Counted from the stretch's first letter, positions 9,096 through 20,721 are shown. The stretch is 64,000 nt of DNA from UBA9676 sp963837105 (GCA_963837105.1 CAWIMG010000036.1:372001-436000); one strand, 5' to 3'. Made by a program: numbers and translations. The notes: a model not told the origin generated them from the sequence alone.

Positions 9096-9530
9096 GTGCC
9101 TGACGGTGCTGATGAGCTGGCGGGACTCGAGCGCCGGCGTGCGGAGCTTTACGCGGAGCTGGGGCGGGTCGGGGACTTCCGGCGGGGGTCGCTGAACGAG
9201 GTCCGCAGGAAGTGCGGGAAGCCGAACTGCGCGTGCGCGGCCCCGGGGCATCCCGGTCACGGGCCGCAGTGGAACCTGACGCGGAAGGCGGACGGGCGGA
9301 CGCGGACGGTTCACCTGAAGCCGGGGCCGGAGCTGGACAAGACGCGGCGGGAGGTGGCGGAGTACGAGCGGTTCAGGGACCTGGTCGGGCAGGTCACCGA
9401 GGTGAACGAGGCGATCTGCGCGGCGCGCCCGCCGGTGCCGGGCGACGCCGGCGGCGATCCCCTTCCCGGGACGGGAGGGGAAAAGGGGGGCTCCGGGAGG
9501 CGCTCGCCGCGGCGAAGGCCGCCGAGCTAG
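9096..9530 (+). CDS. IS first gene, DUF6788-type protein (OrfA)
   Basis: This 144-residue product starts at a GTG with AGGAG five bases upstream. It holds a Cys-containing patch (RKCGKPNCACAAPGHPGHGP) and the TRKADGRTRTVHLKPG segment seen in proteins encoded ahead of ISKra4-type transposases. An ATG at 9091 is in the wrong frame. Near its end it crosses A-AAG-GGG (9482-9488) and G-GGG-GGC (9485-9491), both fitting the X-XXY-YYZ pattern for -1 slippage. Ribosomes that slip would enter the transposase frame and make an OrfAB fusion; the remainder end at 9530 after a basic tail. Confidence 0.8.
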   Translation: MPDGADELAGLERRRAELYAELGRVGDFRRGSLNEVRRKCGKPNCACAAPGHPGHGPQWNLTRKADGRTRTVHLKPGPELDKTRREVAEYERFRDLVGQVTEVNEAICAARPPVPGDAGGDPLPGTGGEKGGSGRRSPRRRPPS

Positions 9531-10852
9531 GACGGCTCGCCGGCGAGGCGGCCAGGATCCTGGGCTGCGGCGATGCCGGCCTGGAGGCGGCGGAGCAGGT
9601 GATCCGGGCCGGGCTGCTGAAGCTGGGCGGCAGCATGCTGGAGCAGTTGCTGGCCGCCGACACCGGCTACCGCGGGCCTCGGGTTCCCTGCGGTCAGGGG
9701 CACGAGGCCGTGTTCGCCGGCTACCGGGACAAGTCCTTCGACACCACCCTCGGCCTGGTCACCCTCAGCCGGGCCTGGTACCACTGCGCGAAGTGCGAGC
9801 GTGGCCTGGCCCCGCGCGACGACGAGCTCGGCGTCGCGCGCACGTCCATGTCGCCCGGTCTGGCCGCGATGAACGACATCGCCGCCGTGGCCGGGCCCTT
9901 CGCCGGGGCCGCGCACCTGCTGGTGGAACTGGCCGGCATCCGGCTCACCGCCAAGCGGGTCGAGCGGGCCGCCGAGGCCAGCGGAGCCGGTGTTGCGGCC
10001 TGCGGCCGGGAGCAGGCGGCGCTGATCGCCTCCCGCAAGCTGGTCCCGATGCCGCCCTCGCCACTGCCGGACAAGCTCTACGCCGTCATCGACGGCACCG
10101 GCGTCCCCATGACCAGCAGGGAAACAGCCGGCCGGGAGGGGAAAGGCGAGGACGGGCGGGCTCGCACCCGCGAGGTCAAGCTCGCAGTCTTCTTCACCCA
10201 GGACAAACTGGACAAGAACGGCTACCCCGTCCGGGACCGGGCCTCCACCAGCGTCATCGCCACCTTCGAGCCCGCCACCACCTTCGGGAGCCTCGTGAAG
10301 GCCGAGGGCATCCGCCGGGGCGCCGGCCACGTCCGCCAGCTCACCATCATCGGCGACGGTGCCGCCTGGATCTGGGGCATCGCCACGGACAAGTTCCCGG
10401 AGGCGACTCAGGTCGTCAACCTCTACCACGCCCGCGAGCACCTTTACTCCCTGACCCGGTCCCTGGAGTTCATGCTGCTGGACCGCAGGGACGAGTGGCT
10501 CGCCGCCCGCATCGAAGACCTCGATTACGGCGACATCGACGGCATCGAGGCCGCCGTCCGCACCTACCCCCTGGAGGGCGTCAAGAAGGACGAGGTCGAG
10601 AAAGAACTGGGCTACTTCCTCAACAACGCCCCCCGCATGCGTTACCACTGGTTCCGCTCACGCGGCCTGTTCGTCGGCTCCGGCGTCGTGGAAGCCAGCT
10701 GCAAGTCGGTCATCGGGCAAAGGCTCAAGCAGGCAGGCATGCACTGGACCGTCCGCGGAGCCGACGCCATCATCGCCCTGCGCTGCCAGGAGGCCAGCAG
10801 CCAGTGGGAAGCCATCTGCAACACCCCGCACACTCAGACGCGCACCGCCTGA
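9482..10852 (+). CDS. ISKra4-family DDE transposase (OrfB, probably reached by -1 frameshifting)
   Basis: The transposase frame is -1 relative to OrfA and is protein-like from about 9485 (LREALAAAKAAELGRL). DDE residues are visible: Asp in YAVIDGTGVPM, Asp in TIIGDGAAWIWGIA, and Glu in GSGVVEASCKSVIGQRLKQ, followed by the family GMHWTVRGADAIIALR motif. A zinc-like YHCAKCERGLAPRDDELG segment precedes the catalytic core. The frame is open further back to 9212, but that part is only the shadow of OrfA and has no ribosome binding site. Expression is therefore probably as an OrfAB fusion of about 585 residues, or by internal initiation. Confidence 0.88.
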   Translation, partial: KGGLREALAAAKAAELGRLAGEAARILGCGDAGLEAAEQVIRAGLLKLGGSMLEQLLAADTGYRGPRVPCGQGHEAVFAGYRDKSFDTTLGLVTLSRAWYHCAKCERGLAPRDDELGVARTSMSPGLAAMNDIAAVAGPFAGAAHLLVELAGIRLTAKRVERAAEASGAGVAACGREQAALIASRKLVPMPPSPLPDKLYAVIDGTGVPMTSRETAGREGKGEDGRARTREVKLAVFFTQDKLDKNGYPVRDRASTSVIATFEPATTFGSLVKAEGIRRGAGHVRQLTIIGDGAAWIWGIATDKFPEATQVVNLYHAREHLYSLTRSLEFMLLDRRDEWLAARIEDLDYGDIDGIEAAVRTYPLEGVKKDEVEKELGYFLNNAPRMRYHWFRSRGLFVGSGVVEASCKSVIGQRLKQAGMHWTVRGADAIIALRCQEASSQWEAICNTPHTQTRTA

Positions 10853-10904
10853 CCAGGGAGTCAGCCAAGCTACCGGCCGGTCACCACAAAATTGACGCAC
10901 ACCC

Positions 10905-10913
10905 GGCCGGCCT
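10905..10913. repeat. Right copy of the 9-bp target site duplication
   Basis: GGCCGGCCT is identical to 8998-9006 and directly follows the right inverted repeat of the insertion sequence. Confidence 0.85.
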
Positions 10914-10942
10914 CGCGGCTGCCAGCGCCGGACCCGGACCCG

Positions 10943-11218
10943 TCAGTACCAGTCCTCGAAGATGTGCGTACTGAGCGCGAGCAGCCCGCCGACCAGGACC
11001 AGCGCGCCCCCGGCCCAGAACAGCCACCAGACCGGACCCAGTACCAGGCCCAGGCCACCGGCCAGGAAACCCGCCATCATGATGGAGACCGCCACCCAGG
11101 ACACCGGCCTGCCGTGGAACGGCCCGGGTGCGGTGTAGCTGCTGGCCGGGCCCGGATGGGCGAGTGCCGCCTCCTGGCCGACGCCGGCCAGCTGGCCCGC
11201 ACCTGGCTGGTCAGCCAT
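10943..11218 (-). CDS. Small HGxxPAAW-type (DUF6704-like) membrane protein
   Basis: This 91-residue protein has a soluble N-terminus, then a HGRPVSWVAV motif resembling the HGxxPAAW signature of small actinobacterial membrane proteins, followed by two predicted transmembrane helices (MMAGFLAGGLGLVLGPVWW and LFWAGGALVLVGGLLAL) and the end HIFEDWY. The ATG at 11218 is preferred over the upstream start at 11263 because GAGAGGAG lies about 8 bases ahead of it. The function is unknown. It is divergent from secA. Confidence 0.75.
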   Translation of the reverse strand: MADQPGAGQLAGVGQEAALAHPGPASSYTAPGPFHGRPVSWVAVSIMMAGFLAGGLGLVLGPVWWLFWAGGALVLVGGLLALSTHIFEDWY

Positions 11219-11530
11219 GGGTGCTGCTCCTCTCGGGTGGGCGGCCGGTGCCGCCGTGACCATCTCATTGTGGCGAGGGCTGCCCGGGAACGGAAACCGG
11301 CCCCCAGGTTAGGCGTGTCCCGCCCGGTGTGGCCCGCTGGGTCTTGCCGCCAGGCCTGATCCGCCCGGCCTGGCCCCGGATCGGGCCCGCCCGCTGGCCG
11401 CGGGCTCGATTTCGGCCCCGCCTCGCCTACGATGGCGGGTAAGGGTTACGCCTGCACGCCGCCAGCGGCGCCACCAGCCGACGGCTGTGATCTGGTTCAC
11501 CATCACTGATCCGCAAGGAGCGCACGAGAA
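11219..11530 (+). promoter_or_regulatory. 312-bp divergent region upstream of secA
   Basis: No gene is supported here. The region must hold promoters for secA and the small membrane protein. A possible -10 element TACGAT lies at 11428-11433, without a convincing -35. The secA ribosome binding site AAGGAG is at 11515-11520. Confidence 0.4.
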
Positions 11531-14560
<3,030 letters not shown>

Positions 14561-14583
14561 CCCGGGCCGCCCGAGGCCGGCCA

Positions 14584-14607
14584 GGCCGGTCACGCCGGTC
14601 ACCGGCC
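14584..14607. terminator. Possible stem-loop between secA and the convergent Rv3235-like gene
   Basis: GGCCGGT and ACCGGCC form a 7-bp stem with a 10-base loop, in the 69-bp gap between two convergent genes. There is no U tract, as is usual in actinomycetes, so a terminator role is only suggested by position. Confidence 0.35.
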
Positions 14608-14629
14608 CGGCCAACGAGGGTCAGGCCGG

Positions 14630-15253
14630 TCAGGCCGCCTCCACCGTGGTGCACAGCCAGCGCCCGGGGTTCTCGCCCCGCTCCAGCCGGAGGGCGAGCG
14701 CGTGCACCCGTGGCCCGAATCCCACCACCACGGTCATCTCCATGGCATCGGTGGTCGGCCGGAATGTCACCACCCGCCGGATCCGGGGCCGTTGCCCGGC
14801 CGCGAGCCGCGGGCCGAGCTGCTGGATGCGGCTGCGCGCCCGTTCGGTGGTCCAGGGCACCAGCTGGGTGGCTGGCCGCACTCCCGCCAGCGTCTCGGCG
14901 AGCACCTGGGCGAAGTAGCCCGGCCAGGCGGGTGCGGCTTCCGGGACCGGTGGCCCCACCGGTTCGCCCGGGTTCGGCGGGGAGGCTGGCCCCGCCGGCT
15001 CGCCGCGGTCCGGCGGGGAGGCTGGGGGCGCCGCGGCGGCGGGACCGGGCGGATGGGCCGGAGCCGGGGGCAGGGCGGCCGCGGGCTCACTGTCATCCGG
15101 GCCGTCATACGGTGGGGCGGAATCCGGGATACGGCACAGCCGCATGGCTGCCGGGTCGGGCAGCGGCAGACTGGGATCACCGGCCGGGCGGCGGCGTCGC
15201 CGTCGCGCCCGGCCCGGGTTCGGGGGCAGGGACGGCCGGTCGGGTGGTAACAC
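14630..15253 (-). CDS. Rv3235-family protein
   Basis: This protein of about 207 residues has a long Pro/Ala/Gly-rich, likely disordered N-terminal half. Its compact C-terminal domain (about the last 100 residues) runs from WPGYFAQVLAETLAGVRP through TTERARSRIQQLGPRL to MTVVVGFGPRVHALALRLE and a conserved RWLCTTVEAA end. This matches the Rv3235 family encoded near secA in actinobacteria; its function is unknown. The GTG at 15253 is preferred because GGAGGT lies 7 bases upstream; starts at 15259 and 15262 overlap that site. Its second codon is TTA, a rare Leu codon in this DNA. Confidence 0.75.
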   Translation of the reverse strand: MLPPDRPSLPPNPGRARRRRRRPAGDPSLPLPDPAAMRLCRIPDSAPPYDGPDDSEPAAALPPAPAHPPGPAAAAPPASPPDRGEPAGPASPPNPGEPVGPPVPEAAPAWPGYFAQVLAETLAGVRPATQLVPWTTERARSRIQQLGPRLAAGQRPRIRRVVTFRPTTDAMEMTVVVGFGPRVHALALRLERGENPGRWLCTTVEAA

Positions 15254-15467
15254 GGGCATCACCTCCGTAATACAGCGCGCCAGGCGGGTGACGGTCGTCC
15301 GCGCCGGCCGGGTAGCGCGGTGCCGCCGTCTGCCGACGTTGTATCTCCGGCCAGTGACATTTCTGCCCGCCCCCCTGGCCAGCCAGGGGGAATGCGGTGC
15401 ATCGGTGACGGGTTAGTCAAGAGGCCGGGCAGAAGCAGCCCGGGACGTCGTCATCTGGAGAGTTGCT

Positions 15468-16646
15468 GTGCCGCTGCCCCCGCTGGTCGCCCCGGCCGAG
15501 GATCTGACCGTCGCCGAGGTCAGGCGCTATTCCCGCCACCTGATCATCCCCGACGTGGGCAAGACCGGGCAGCGGCGGCTGAAGAACGCCCGGGTGCTGT
15601 GTGTCGGGGCGGGCGGTCTCGGCTCACCGGCGCTGCTGTACCTGGCCGCCGCCGGGGTGGGCACGCTCGGCATCATCGACTTCGACGTGGTGGACGAGTC
15701 GAACCTGCAGCGGCAGATCATCCACGGCCAGTCCAACATCGGGCAGTCCAAGGCCGTGTCGGCGATGGAGAGCATCCGCGAGGTCAACCCGCTCGTCAAC
15801 GTGATCCTGCACGAGGAGCGGCTTGATTCCGACAACGCCATGCGGATCTTCGGGCCCTATGACCTGATCGTCGACGGCACCGACAACTTCGCCACCCGTT
15901 ACCTGGTCAACGACGCCTGTGTGCTGCTCGGCAAGCCCTACGTCTGGGGCTCCATCTACCGGTTCGACGGCCAGGCCAGCGTCTTCTGGGCTGAGCACGG
16001 TCCGTGCTACCGCTGCCTGTATCCCGAGCCCCCGCCGCCGGGTATGGTGCCATCCTGCGCCGAGGGTGGCGTGCTTGGCGTGCTCTGCGGCTCCATCGGG
16101 TCGATCCAGGTCACCGAGGCCATCAAGGTGATCACCGGCATCGGTGAGCCGCTGACCGGCCGGCTGATGATCTACGACGCGCTGGACATGAGCTACCGGA
16201 CGGTCCGGATCCGGAAGGATCCCGAGTGCCCGGTGTGCGGCAAGAACCCGTCGATCACCGAACTGATCGACTATGAGGAGTTCTGCGGCACGGTCTCCGA
16301 GGACGCGCAGAAGGCCGCGGCCGGATCGACCATCACCGCCGCTGAGCTCAAGGAGATGCTGGACCGCGAGGACAGCATCTACCTGGTGGACGTGCGGGAG
16401 CCGAACGAGTACGAGATCGTCTCCATCCCCGGCGCGGTGCTCATCCCCAAGGGTGAGTTCCTGTCCGGCGCGGCGCTTGAGCACCTGCCCCAGGACAAGC
16501 GGATCGTGCTGCACTGCAAGAGCGGGATCCGCAGCGCCGAATGCCTGGCCGTGGTCAAGGACGCTGGCTTCGCCGACGCCGTCCACGTGGGGGGTGGCGT
16601 GCTCGCCTGGGTCAGCCAGGTGGATCCCTCGCTGCCCAGCTACTGA
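15468..16646 (+). CDS. moeZ: Adenylyltransferase/sulfurtransferase MoeZ
   Basis: This 392-residue two-domain enzyme adenylates the C-terminus of ubiquitin-like sulfur carriers (MoaD, CysO or ThiS type) and then transfers sulfur to them. The ThiF/MoeB domain has the nucleotide motif GAGGLGSPALL (near residue 46), IIDFDVVDESNLQRQ, and zinc Cys pairs CYRC and CPVC. The C-terminal rhodanese domain carries the active-site loop LHCKSGIRS with Cys about residue 350. The GTG start has CTGGAG about 7 bases upstream. No sulfur-carrier gene is in the window. Confidence 0.95.
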   Translation: MPLPPLVAPAEDLTVAEVRRYSRHLIIPDVGKTGQRRLKNARVLCVGAGGLGSPALLYLAAAGVGTLGIIDFDVVDESNLQRQIIHGQSNIGQSKAVSAMESIREVNPLVNVILHEERLDSDNAMRIFGPYDLIVDGTDNFATRYLVNDACVLLGKPYVWGSIYRFDGQASVFWAEHGPCYRCLYPEPPPPGMVPSCAEGGVLGVLCGSIGSIQVTEAIKVITGIGEPLTGRLMIYDALDMSYRTVRIRKDPECPVCGKNPSITELIDYEEFCGTVSEDAQKAAAGSTITAAELKEMLDREDSIYLVDVREPNEYEIVSIPGAVLIPKGEFLSGAALEHLPQDKRIVLHCKSGIRSAECLAVVKDAGFADAVHVGGGVLAWVSQVDPSLPSY

Positions 16647-16673
16647 CCGCCCCCGCCGGCGCCGGCAAGGCCG

Positions 16674-16679
16674 TACCAT
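16674..16679 (+). promoter_or_regulatory. Probable leaderless -10 element for the 16686 gene
   Basis: TACCAT is followed by exactly six bases and then the GTG start at 16686, the geometry of actinobacterial leaderless transcripts. No ribosome binding site is visible and no clear -35 was found. Confidence 0.45.
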
Positions 16680-16685
16680 GCCGGT

Positions 16686-17663
16686 GTGGCAGTGCGGCCG
16701 GAGCCCCTGGATGGCGGCGGTCCGGGGCCGGGCGCGGACGACGTGGCGCCACCCGGGCCGATGGCTGGTCCCCGGCAGCCGCGGCCGGCTGGCCCGGACA
16801 TGCCATCAGCCTGGCCACCACCGCCAGGCCCGCCCGGCCAGGGGCTGGCCCGGCCCGGATGGCTGCCGTCCGAGCCATGGCCGGAGGACGAGCCCGTCAG
16901 CTCGGCGCGGAGAGATACCCGCCGGTGGCGGCGCGGCCTGTACCTGCTGCTGCTTGTCCTGGCCCTGACCGGCCTGGCCGCCGCCCTGACCGGGGTGGTG
17001 GTGCAGTTGCTGCCGCGCACCTTCAGCGCGGCCCAGAAGCAGCAGATCACGGCCTGGGAGATGGGCAAGCGCTGGCGGCTGTGGTCAGCCGGTGAGATCT
17101 TCCCGGCTACCGTCCACTACCAGATCCCCGGGCCGGCGCTGAGCGGGCCCAGCGGGCTCACCTTGACCGCACACCGGGTCGGCATCGCCAGCCAGGCACA
17201 GTGCCGGGCCGCCACCGACCCAGCGGCGGCGGCGGTCCTGCTCAGCCATGGCTGCACAGCGGTGCTGCGGGCCACGTATATCGATGCCACCCAGAGCCTG
17301 GCGGTGACCATCGGCGTCGCGGTGCTGCGCAGCCCGGCCGCCGCCCGCGCCGCTCTCCGGGGTCTGCCCAGCACACCTGGCGGGCACGTGGCTCCGGGCC
17401 TGCGAGCGGTGCCGTTCCGGCGCACGCTGGTGACCAGGTTCGGCGACCGGCAACGGCAGCTGTCCTGGGAACGGGCGGCCGGGCCGTACCTGGTGTTCGC
17501 CACGGTGGGCTACGCCGACGGCCGCCGCCGTGTCAACGAGAGTTCGGACCTGTACGCCAGCGCGGAGATGGTCGGCCTGGAAGACGGCGTCGGCGGCTGG
17601 GTGGCGGCGAGGCTGGGCGCTGCCCCGCCGCCGCCGGAGTGCCCGGGCGGCCCGGCATGCTGA
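16686..17663 (+). CDS. Single-pass membrane protein of unknown function
   Basis: I do not recognise a named family. The 325-residue product has a Pro/Gly-rich cytoplasmic N-terminus of about 75 residues, an Arg-rich stop (RRDTRRWRRG), one hydrophobic helix (YLLLLVLALTGLAAALTGVVV, about 81-101) and an extracytoplasmic domain of about 220 residues with Cys residues that could form disulfides. Its last seven bases overlap the start of the mycosin-like protease gene (ATGCTGA, 17657-17663). Translational coupling therefore suggests that the two products act together at the cell surface. Confidence 0.75.
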   Translation: MAVRPEPLDGGGPGPGADDVAPPGPMAGPRQPRPAGPDMPSAWPPPPGPPGQGLARPGWLPSEPWPEDEPVSSARRDTRRWRRGLYLLLLVLALTGLAAALTGVVVQLLPRTFSAAQKQQITAWEMGKRWRLWSAGEIFPATVHYQIPGPALSGPSGLTLTAHRVGIASQAQCRAATDPAAAAVLLSHGCTAVLRATYIDATQSLAVTIGVAVLRSPAAARAALRGLPSTPGGHVAPGLRAVPFRRTLVTRFGDRQRQLSWERAAGPYLVFATVGYADGRRRVNESSDLYASAEMVGLEDGVGGWVAARLGAAPPPPECPGGPAC

Positions 17664-18937
17664 CGGCGCGCGGGGCCGCCGCCCGGTGGGCCGCCGCGGT
17701 GGCCGCCTGCGCGGTGGCCGTGACGGCCGTACTGGCGGCCACTCCGGCGGGCGCGGACGTGGTGCGGGACCAGGAACTGTGGGTGCTGGGCATGGTGCAC
17801 GCACCGCAGGCCTGGAACGTGACCCGCGGCCAGGGGGTGACGGTCGCGGTTATCGACAGCGGGGTCATGCCGTCGGTGTCCGACCTGGCCGGCTCGGTCG
17901 TCACCGGCCCGGACCTGTCCGGGGTCAGCACGCCGATGTCCAACCCGTCCTGGGGGGTGCACGGCACCTGGATGGCCTCACTGATCGCCGGGCACGGGCA
18001 CGCGGGCGGGTCGAGCGGGATCATCGGTGTGGCCCCGGCCGCGAAGGTGCTGTCCATCCGGGTGGTGACCGACCGGGGGGATCCGCATTTCCGCGCCTAC
18101 CAGCATGAGTCCGACGCCGAGGTCCAGCAGGCGCTGGCGACGGCCATCACCGATGCCACCACCCGCGGTGCCCGGGTCATCAGCATGTCCCTCGGTTACG
18201 GCACGGCCAGCCGGCCGGTCCGGCTGGCGCTGCAGAACGCCCTCGCCCACGGGGTGGTCGTAGTCGCCTCGTCCGGCAACTCCGGGGCCAGCCCGGTGGC
18301 CCGGCACGGCGGCCAGGCCCCCTACTCGTTCCCGGCCGACTATCCGGGCGTGCTCGGGGTGGGTGCGGTTGGCCAGGATGGGCGGGCGGCCGGTTTCTCC
18401 AGTGACAACCTGTCGGTGGAGATAGCCGCGCCCGGGGTCAGGGTGCCCGCCCAGGGCAGGGACGGGCAGTACTGGCTGGTCAGTGGCACCAGCCCGGCCT
18501 GCGCGATCATCTCGGGCGTGGCCGCCCTGATCAAGGCCCGCTACCCGCGCCTGGCGCCGGCGCTGGTCGGCCAGGCGATCACCGGCACCGCCCAGAACGC
18601 GCCGCCCGGTGGTTACAACGACCGGGTTGGCTTCGGGACCGTGAACGCGGCCGCCGCGCTGGCCGCCGCTGGCCGGCTGAGCCGCGACAGCACCACCGGC
18701 CACGGGGTGCGGGTGACCGCGCACTTCGGAGGCGGCCTGGCCGCCGTGCCACCGGTGCCGGTGCCGCCGCGCGGCACCACCGGGCTGATCGTCTACGCCC
18801 TGGTCGCGTTGTGCTGCCTGGCGATCGCCGGGCTCGCGGCTGCCGGGCTGCGCCGTACCCGGCGGACCCGGGGCACCCGGGGGGTCGCCAGGGGCGGCCA
18901 CGGGGCTGCGGGATCCCGGCCGCTGCCTGGTTCATGA
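17657..18937 (+). CDS. Mycosin-like subtilisin (S8) membrane-anchored protease
   Basis: This is a 426-residue secreted serine protease. It has a signal peptide ending near ATPAGADV, then the catalytic triad Asp67 (AVIDSGV), His102 (VHGTWMAS) and Ser279 (SGTSPAC), with the oxyanion Asn in ASSGNSGA. After a Pro-rich stretch a C-terminal helix (LIVYALVALCCLAIAGLAAAGL) anchors it to the membrane, with a basic tail inside. This layout matches mycosins (MycP) of type VII secretion, but no ESX gene is in the window. The ATG at 17657 is chosen because it begins a proper signal peptide; the frame extends further upstream only as a shadow. Confidence 0.88.
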   Translation: MLTARGAAARWAAAVAACAVAVTAVLAATPAGADVVRDQELWVLGMVHAPQAWNVTRGQGVTVAVIDSGVMPSVSDLAGSVVTGPDLSGVSTPMSNPSWGVHGTWMASLIAGHGHAGGSSGIIGVAPAAKVLSIRVVTDRGDPHFRAYQHESDAEVQQALATAITDATTRGARVISMSLGYGTASRPVRLALQNALAHGVVVVASSGNSGASPVARHGGQAPYSFPADYPGVLGVGAVGQDGRAAGFSSDNLSVEIAAPGVRVPAQGRDGQYWLVSGTSPACAIISGVAALIKARYPRLAPALVGQAITGTAQNAPPGGYNDRVGFGTVNAAAALAAAGRLSRDSTTGHGVRVTAHFGGGLAAVPPVPVPPRGTTGLIVYALVALCCLAIAGLAAAGLRRTRRTRGTRGVARGGHGAAGSRPLPGS

Positions 18938-19260
18938 TCAGCTCTGGCCGCGCGGCGTTCGGCGGCTTCGCCGAGCAGGTACTCGACGTGGTCGACGCCA
19001 TCCCGCCCGGGCAGGTGATGTCGTACGGCGACATCGCCGAATACCTGGGCCAGGGCGGCCCGCGGCAGGTCGGCCGGGTGCTGGCGGTCTGGGGCGGCGG
19101 TGTGGCGTGGTGGCGGGTCATCCACGCGGATGGTTCGCTGCTGGCCGGCCATGAGCCCGAGGCCCTGGCCCGGTACCGGCAGGAGGGGACCCCGCTGCGC
19201 GAGGTGGCTGGCCGCTACCGCGTGGACATGCGCCGGGCACGCTGGGCCGGCGCCCGCTGA
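18934..19260 (+). CDS. Alkyltransferase-like (ATL) DNA repair protein
   Basis: This 108-residue protein resembles the DNA-binding domain of O6-alkylguanine-DNA methyltransferase: AIPPGQVMSYGDIAEYLG (recognition helix region) and GPRQVGRVLA. The alkyl-accepting Cys of the PCHR motif is replaced: the sequence here is VAWWRVIHADG. This marks it as an ATL protein, which flags O6-alkylguanine for nucleotide excision repair instead of repairing it directly. ATG overlaps the protease stop (ATGA). An ATL gene between moeZ and the adnAB genes also occurs in mycobacteria. Confidence 0.87.
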   Translation: MISSGRAAFGGFAEQVLDVVDAIPPGQVMSYGDIAEYLGQGGPRQVGRVLAVWGGGVAWWRVIHADGSLLAGHEPEALARYRQEGTPLREVAGRYRVDMRRARWAGAR

Positions 19261-20697
19261 TCCCCCGGTCGCGATGGCCAGCCCCTGGCCTGGGCTGCCC
19301 CGGCTAAACCCCCCCCGGGGGTCCGGGCCACTGCGGCTAACCCTCCGGCGGGGGCCCGGGTCTGGTGGAAGCAGCAGGTGCCGGTGGAGCCATGCGGCAT
19401 GCTCTTGATGCCCGCGTCCGGATCGGTGCTGCCGCGCACGATGGCGCCACCATAGCCCGGAGCGCCCAGGAAGGCGCCCCACCACAGCACCCACGGCTCG
19501 GGCCCGCCGGCCGCGGGGAACGGCTCGGCGAGCGGGCGGATGCGGCGCTGCAGAACGTAGGGGCCATCCATGGCTGCGGCCAGCCGGTCCCGCCACTCGT
19601 CCGGGCTGGTGAGCCAGCCCTGGATCACCCCGGCGCCGGAGTGCAGCGCGGTCGGTTTGAGCACCAGGTGCTCGCGCTCGGCCCGTGCGTAGCTCGCCAT
19701 GTCGGCCTGGCCGCCGCCATCGGCGGTGACCGGTCCCGGCCGCACCATCCGGGTCCACGGCAAGATCCGGTCCAGCCGGGCCAGTTCGGCGGCGGTGAAC
19801 AGGTGCCGGTTCGCCTCGTCCGACAGCAGGGCGAGGGCGCCCTTGCTGCCATAGACCTCGGCGTCCATGGGTGCGAACAGCTTCACCTCACCCCGGCCAG
19901 CGGCGCGCAGCAGCGGCCCGGCCAGGTCACCGGCCGCTGGCCGGAGCAGAATCCTTGATCAGGAAGACCCGGTAGACCACATCCACCGGGCGGCCGCCCA
20001 GCCAGACCCGCCCGCCCCGGTAGCTGAGCTCGCCCACATGGCAGGCCACCGCGGTCAGCCCGTACCGGGCCAGCTGCCCAGCGCCCGCCCGCAGCTGGCG
20101 GTGCAGGACGCTAAATGAGTCCGGCCAGTCGGCCACGGCGATCAGCGGCTGCCCGTTCTCGCCGATGCCGCATTCCGCCCGCAGGGTGGTGGCCAGCACA
20201 CCCATGGTGTCGGTGTAGCTGAGCCCGTGCGTGGCGACGAATTCGGCGACCGCCGGTTCGGTCAGGAAGGCACGGTTGAGCAGGGCGTTGTCGAGGCCGC
20301 CCAGGGCGCTGCCCAGGTTGAGCTCCATCACCCGGAAGGCCGTGGCATCCCGGAACAGGTCGGCCCGGCCCAGCCGCGTCGGTGGCTGGCCGCCCGCCAG
20401 TCCGACCGCTGCCAGCTGCGGGCCGGCCATCCCGACCGCCCGGGCGAAGGCCAGGACATCACCACCGAACAGCCGGTCAGGCAGGCAGGCCAGCGCGGCG
20501 TGGAGCGCCAGCAGGTCATCGCGCAGGACCGCGAACTCGGCGTGCTCCAGGAAGACCGGCCTGGTCAGGCAGTTGCCGTCATAGGAGGTGGCGGCCAGGT
20601 CGATCCGCTCCCTGGCCACGTCGATGAGCCGCCTGGGCGGCATCCCGCGAGCGGCGACCTCAGCCAGGTAACGGCTGGTCAGCGTGCTGGTGACCAC
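19215..20697 (-). pseudogene. ATP-grasp-like protein, frameshifted
   Basis: The N-terminal frame (20697 to 19927) ends VVYRVFLIKDSAPASGR. If the extra T (A on the + strand, 19950-19951) is ignored, reading continues LLRPAAGDLAGPLL into the second frame, giving KLFAPMDAEVYGSKGALALLSDEANRHLF and HLVLKPTALHSGAGVIQGW. That pattern (ATP-binding Lys in LVLKP, then YVLQRR) resembles circularly permuted ATP-grasp or glutathionylspermidine-synthase-like proteins. The conserved part ends about GTCCFHQ near 19370. The remaining tail to 19215 contains a rare TTA codon and overlaps the ATL gene, so a second indel may hide the true stop near 19340. The substrate is unknown. Confidence 0.6.
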
Positions 20698-20721
20698 GCT
20701 CCATGCTAACGAGGGTGCCGC

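Larger units (their letters stand above)
9007..10904 (+). mobile_element. Complete ISKra4-family insertion sequence, 1898 bp
   Basis: The element is bounded by imperfect terminal inverted repeats. The left end starts GGGTGTGCGTCA at 9007 and the right end is its exact complement at 10893-10904; similarity continues with mismatches to about 23 bp. A perfect 9-bp direct repeat (GGCCGGCCT) abuts both ends. Inside are a short first gene and a DDE transposase gene in the -1 frame. The element sits between a repair gene and a small membrane-protein gene ahead of secA and interrupts no recognisable coding region. Matching ends and an open transposase suggest a recent, possibly active, insertion. Confidence 0.92.

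Noticed and set aside
17201..17656. Upstream extension of the mycosin-like protease frame
   Set aside because: It is the shadow of the membrane protein gene; the signal peptide begins at the ATG 17657.
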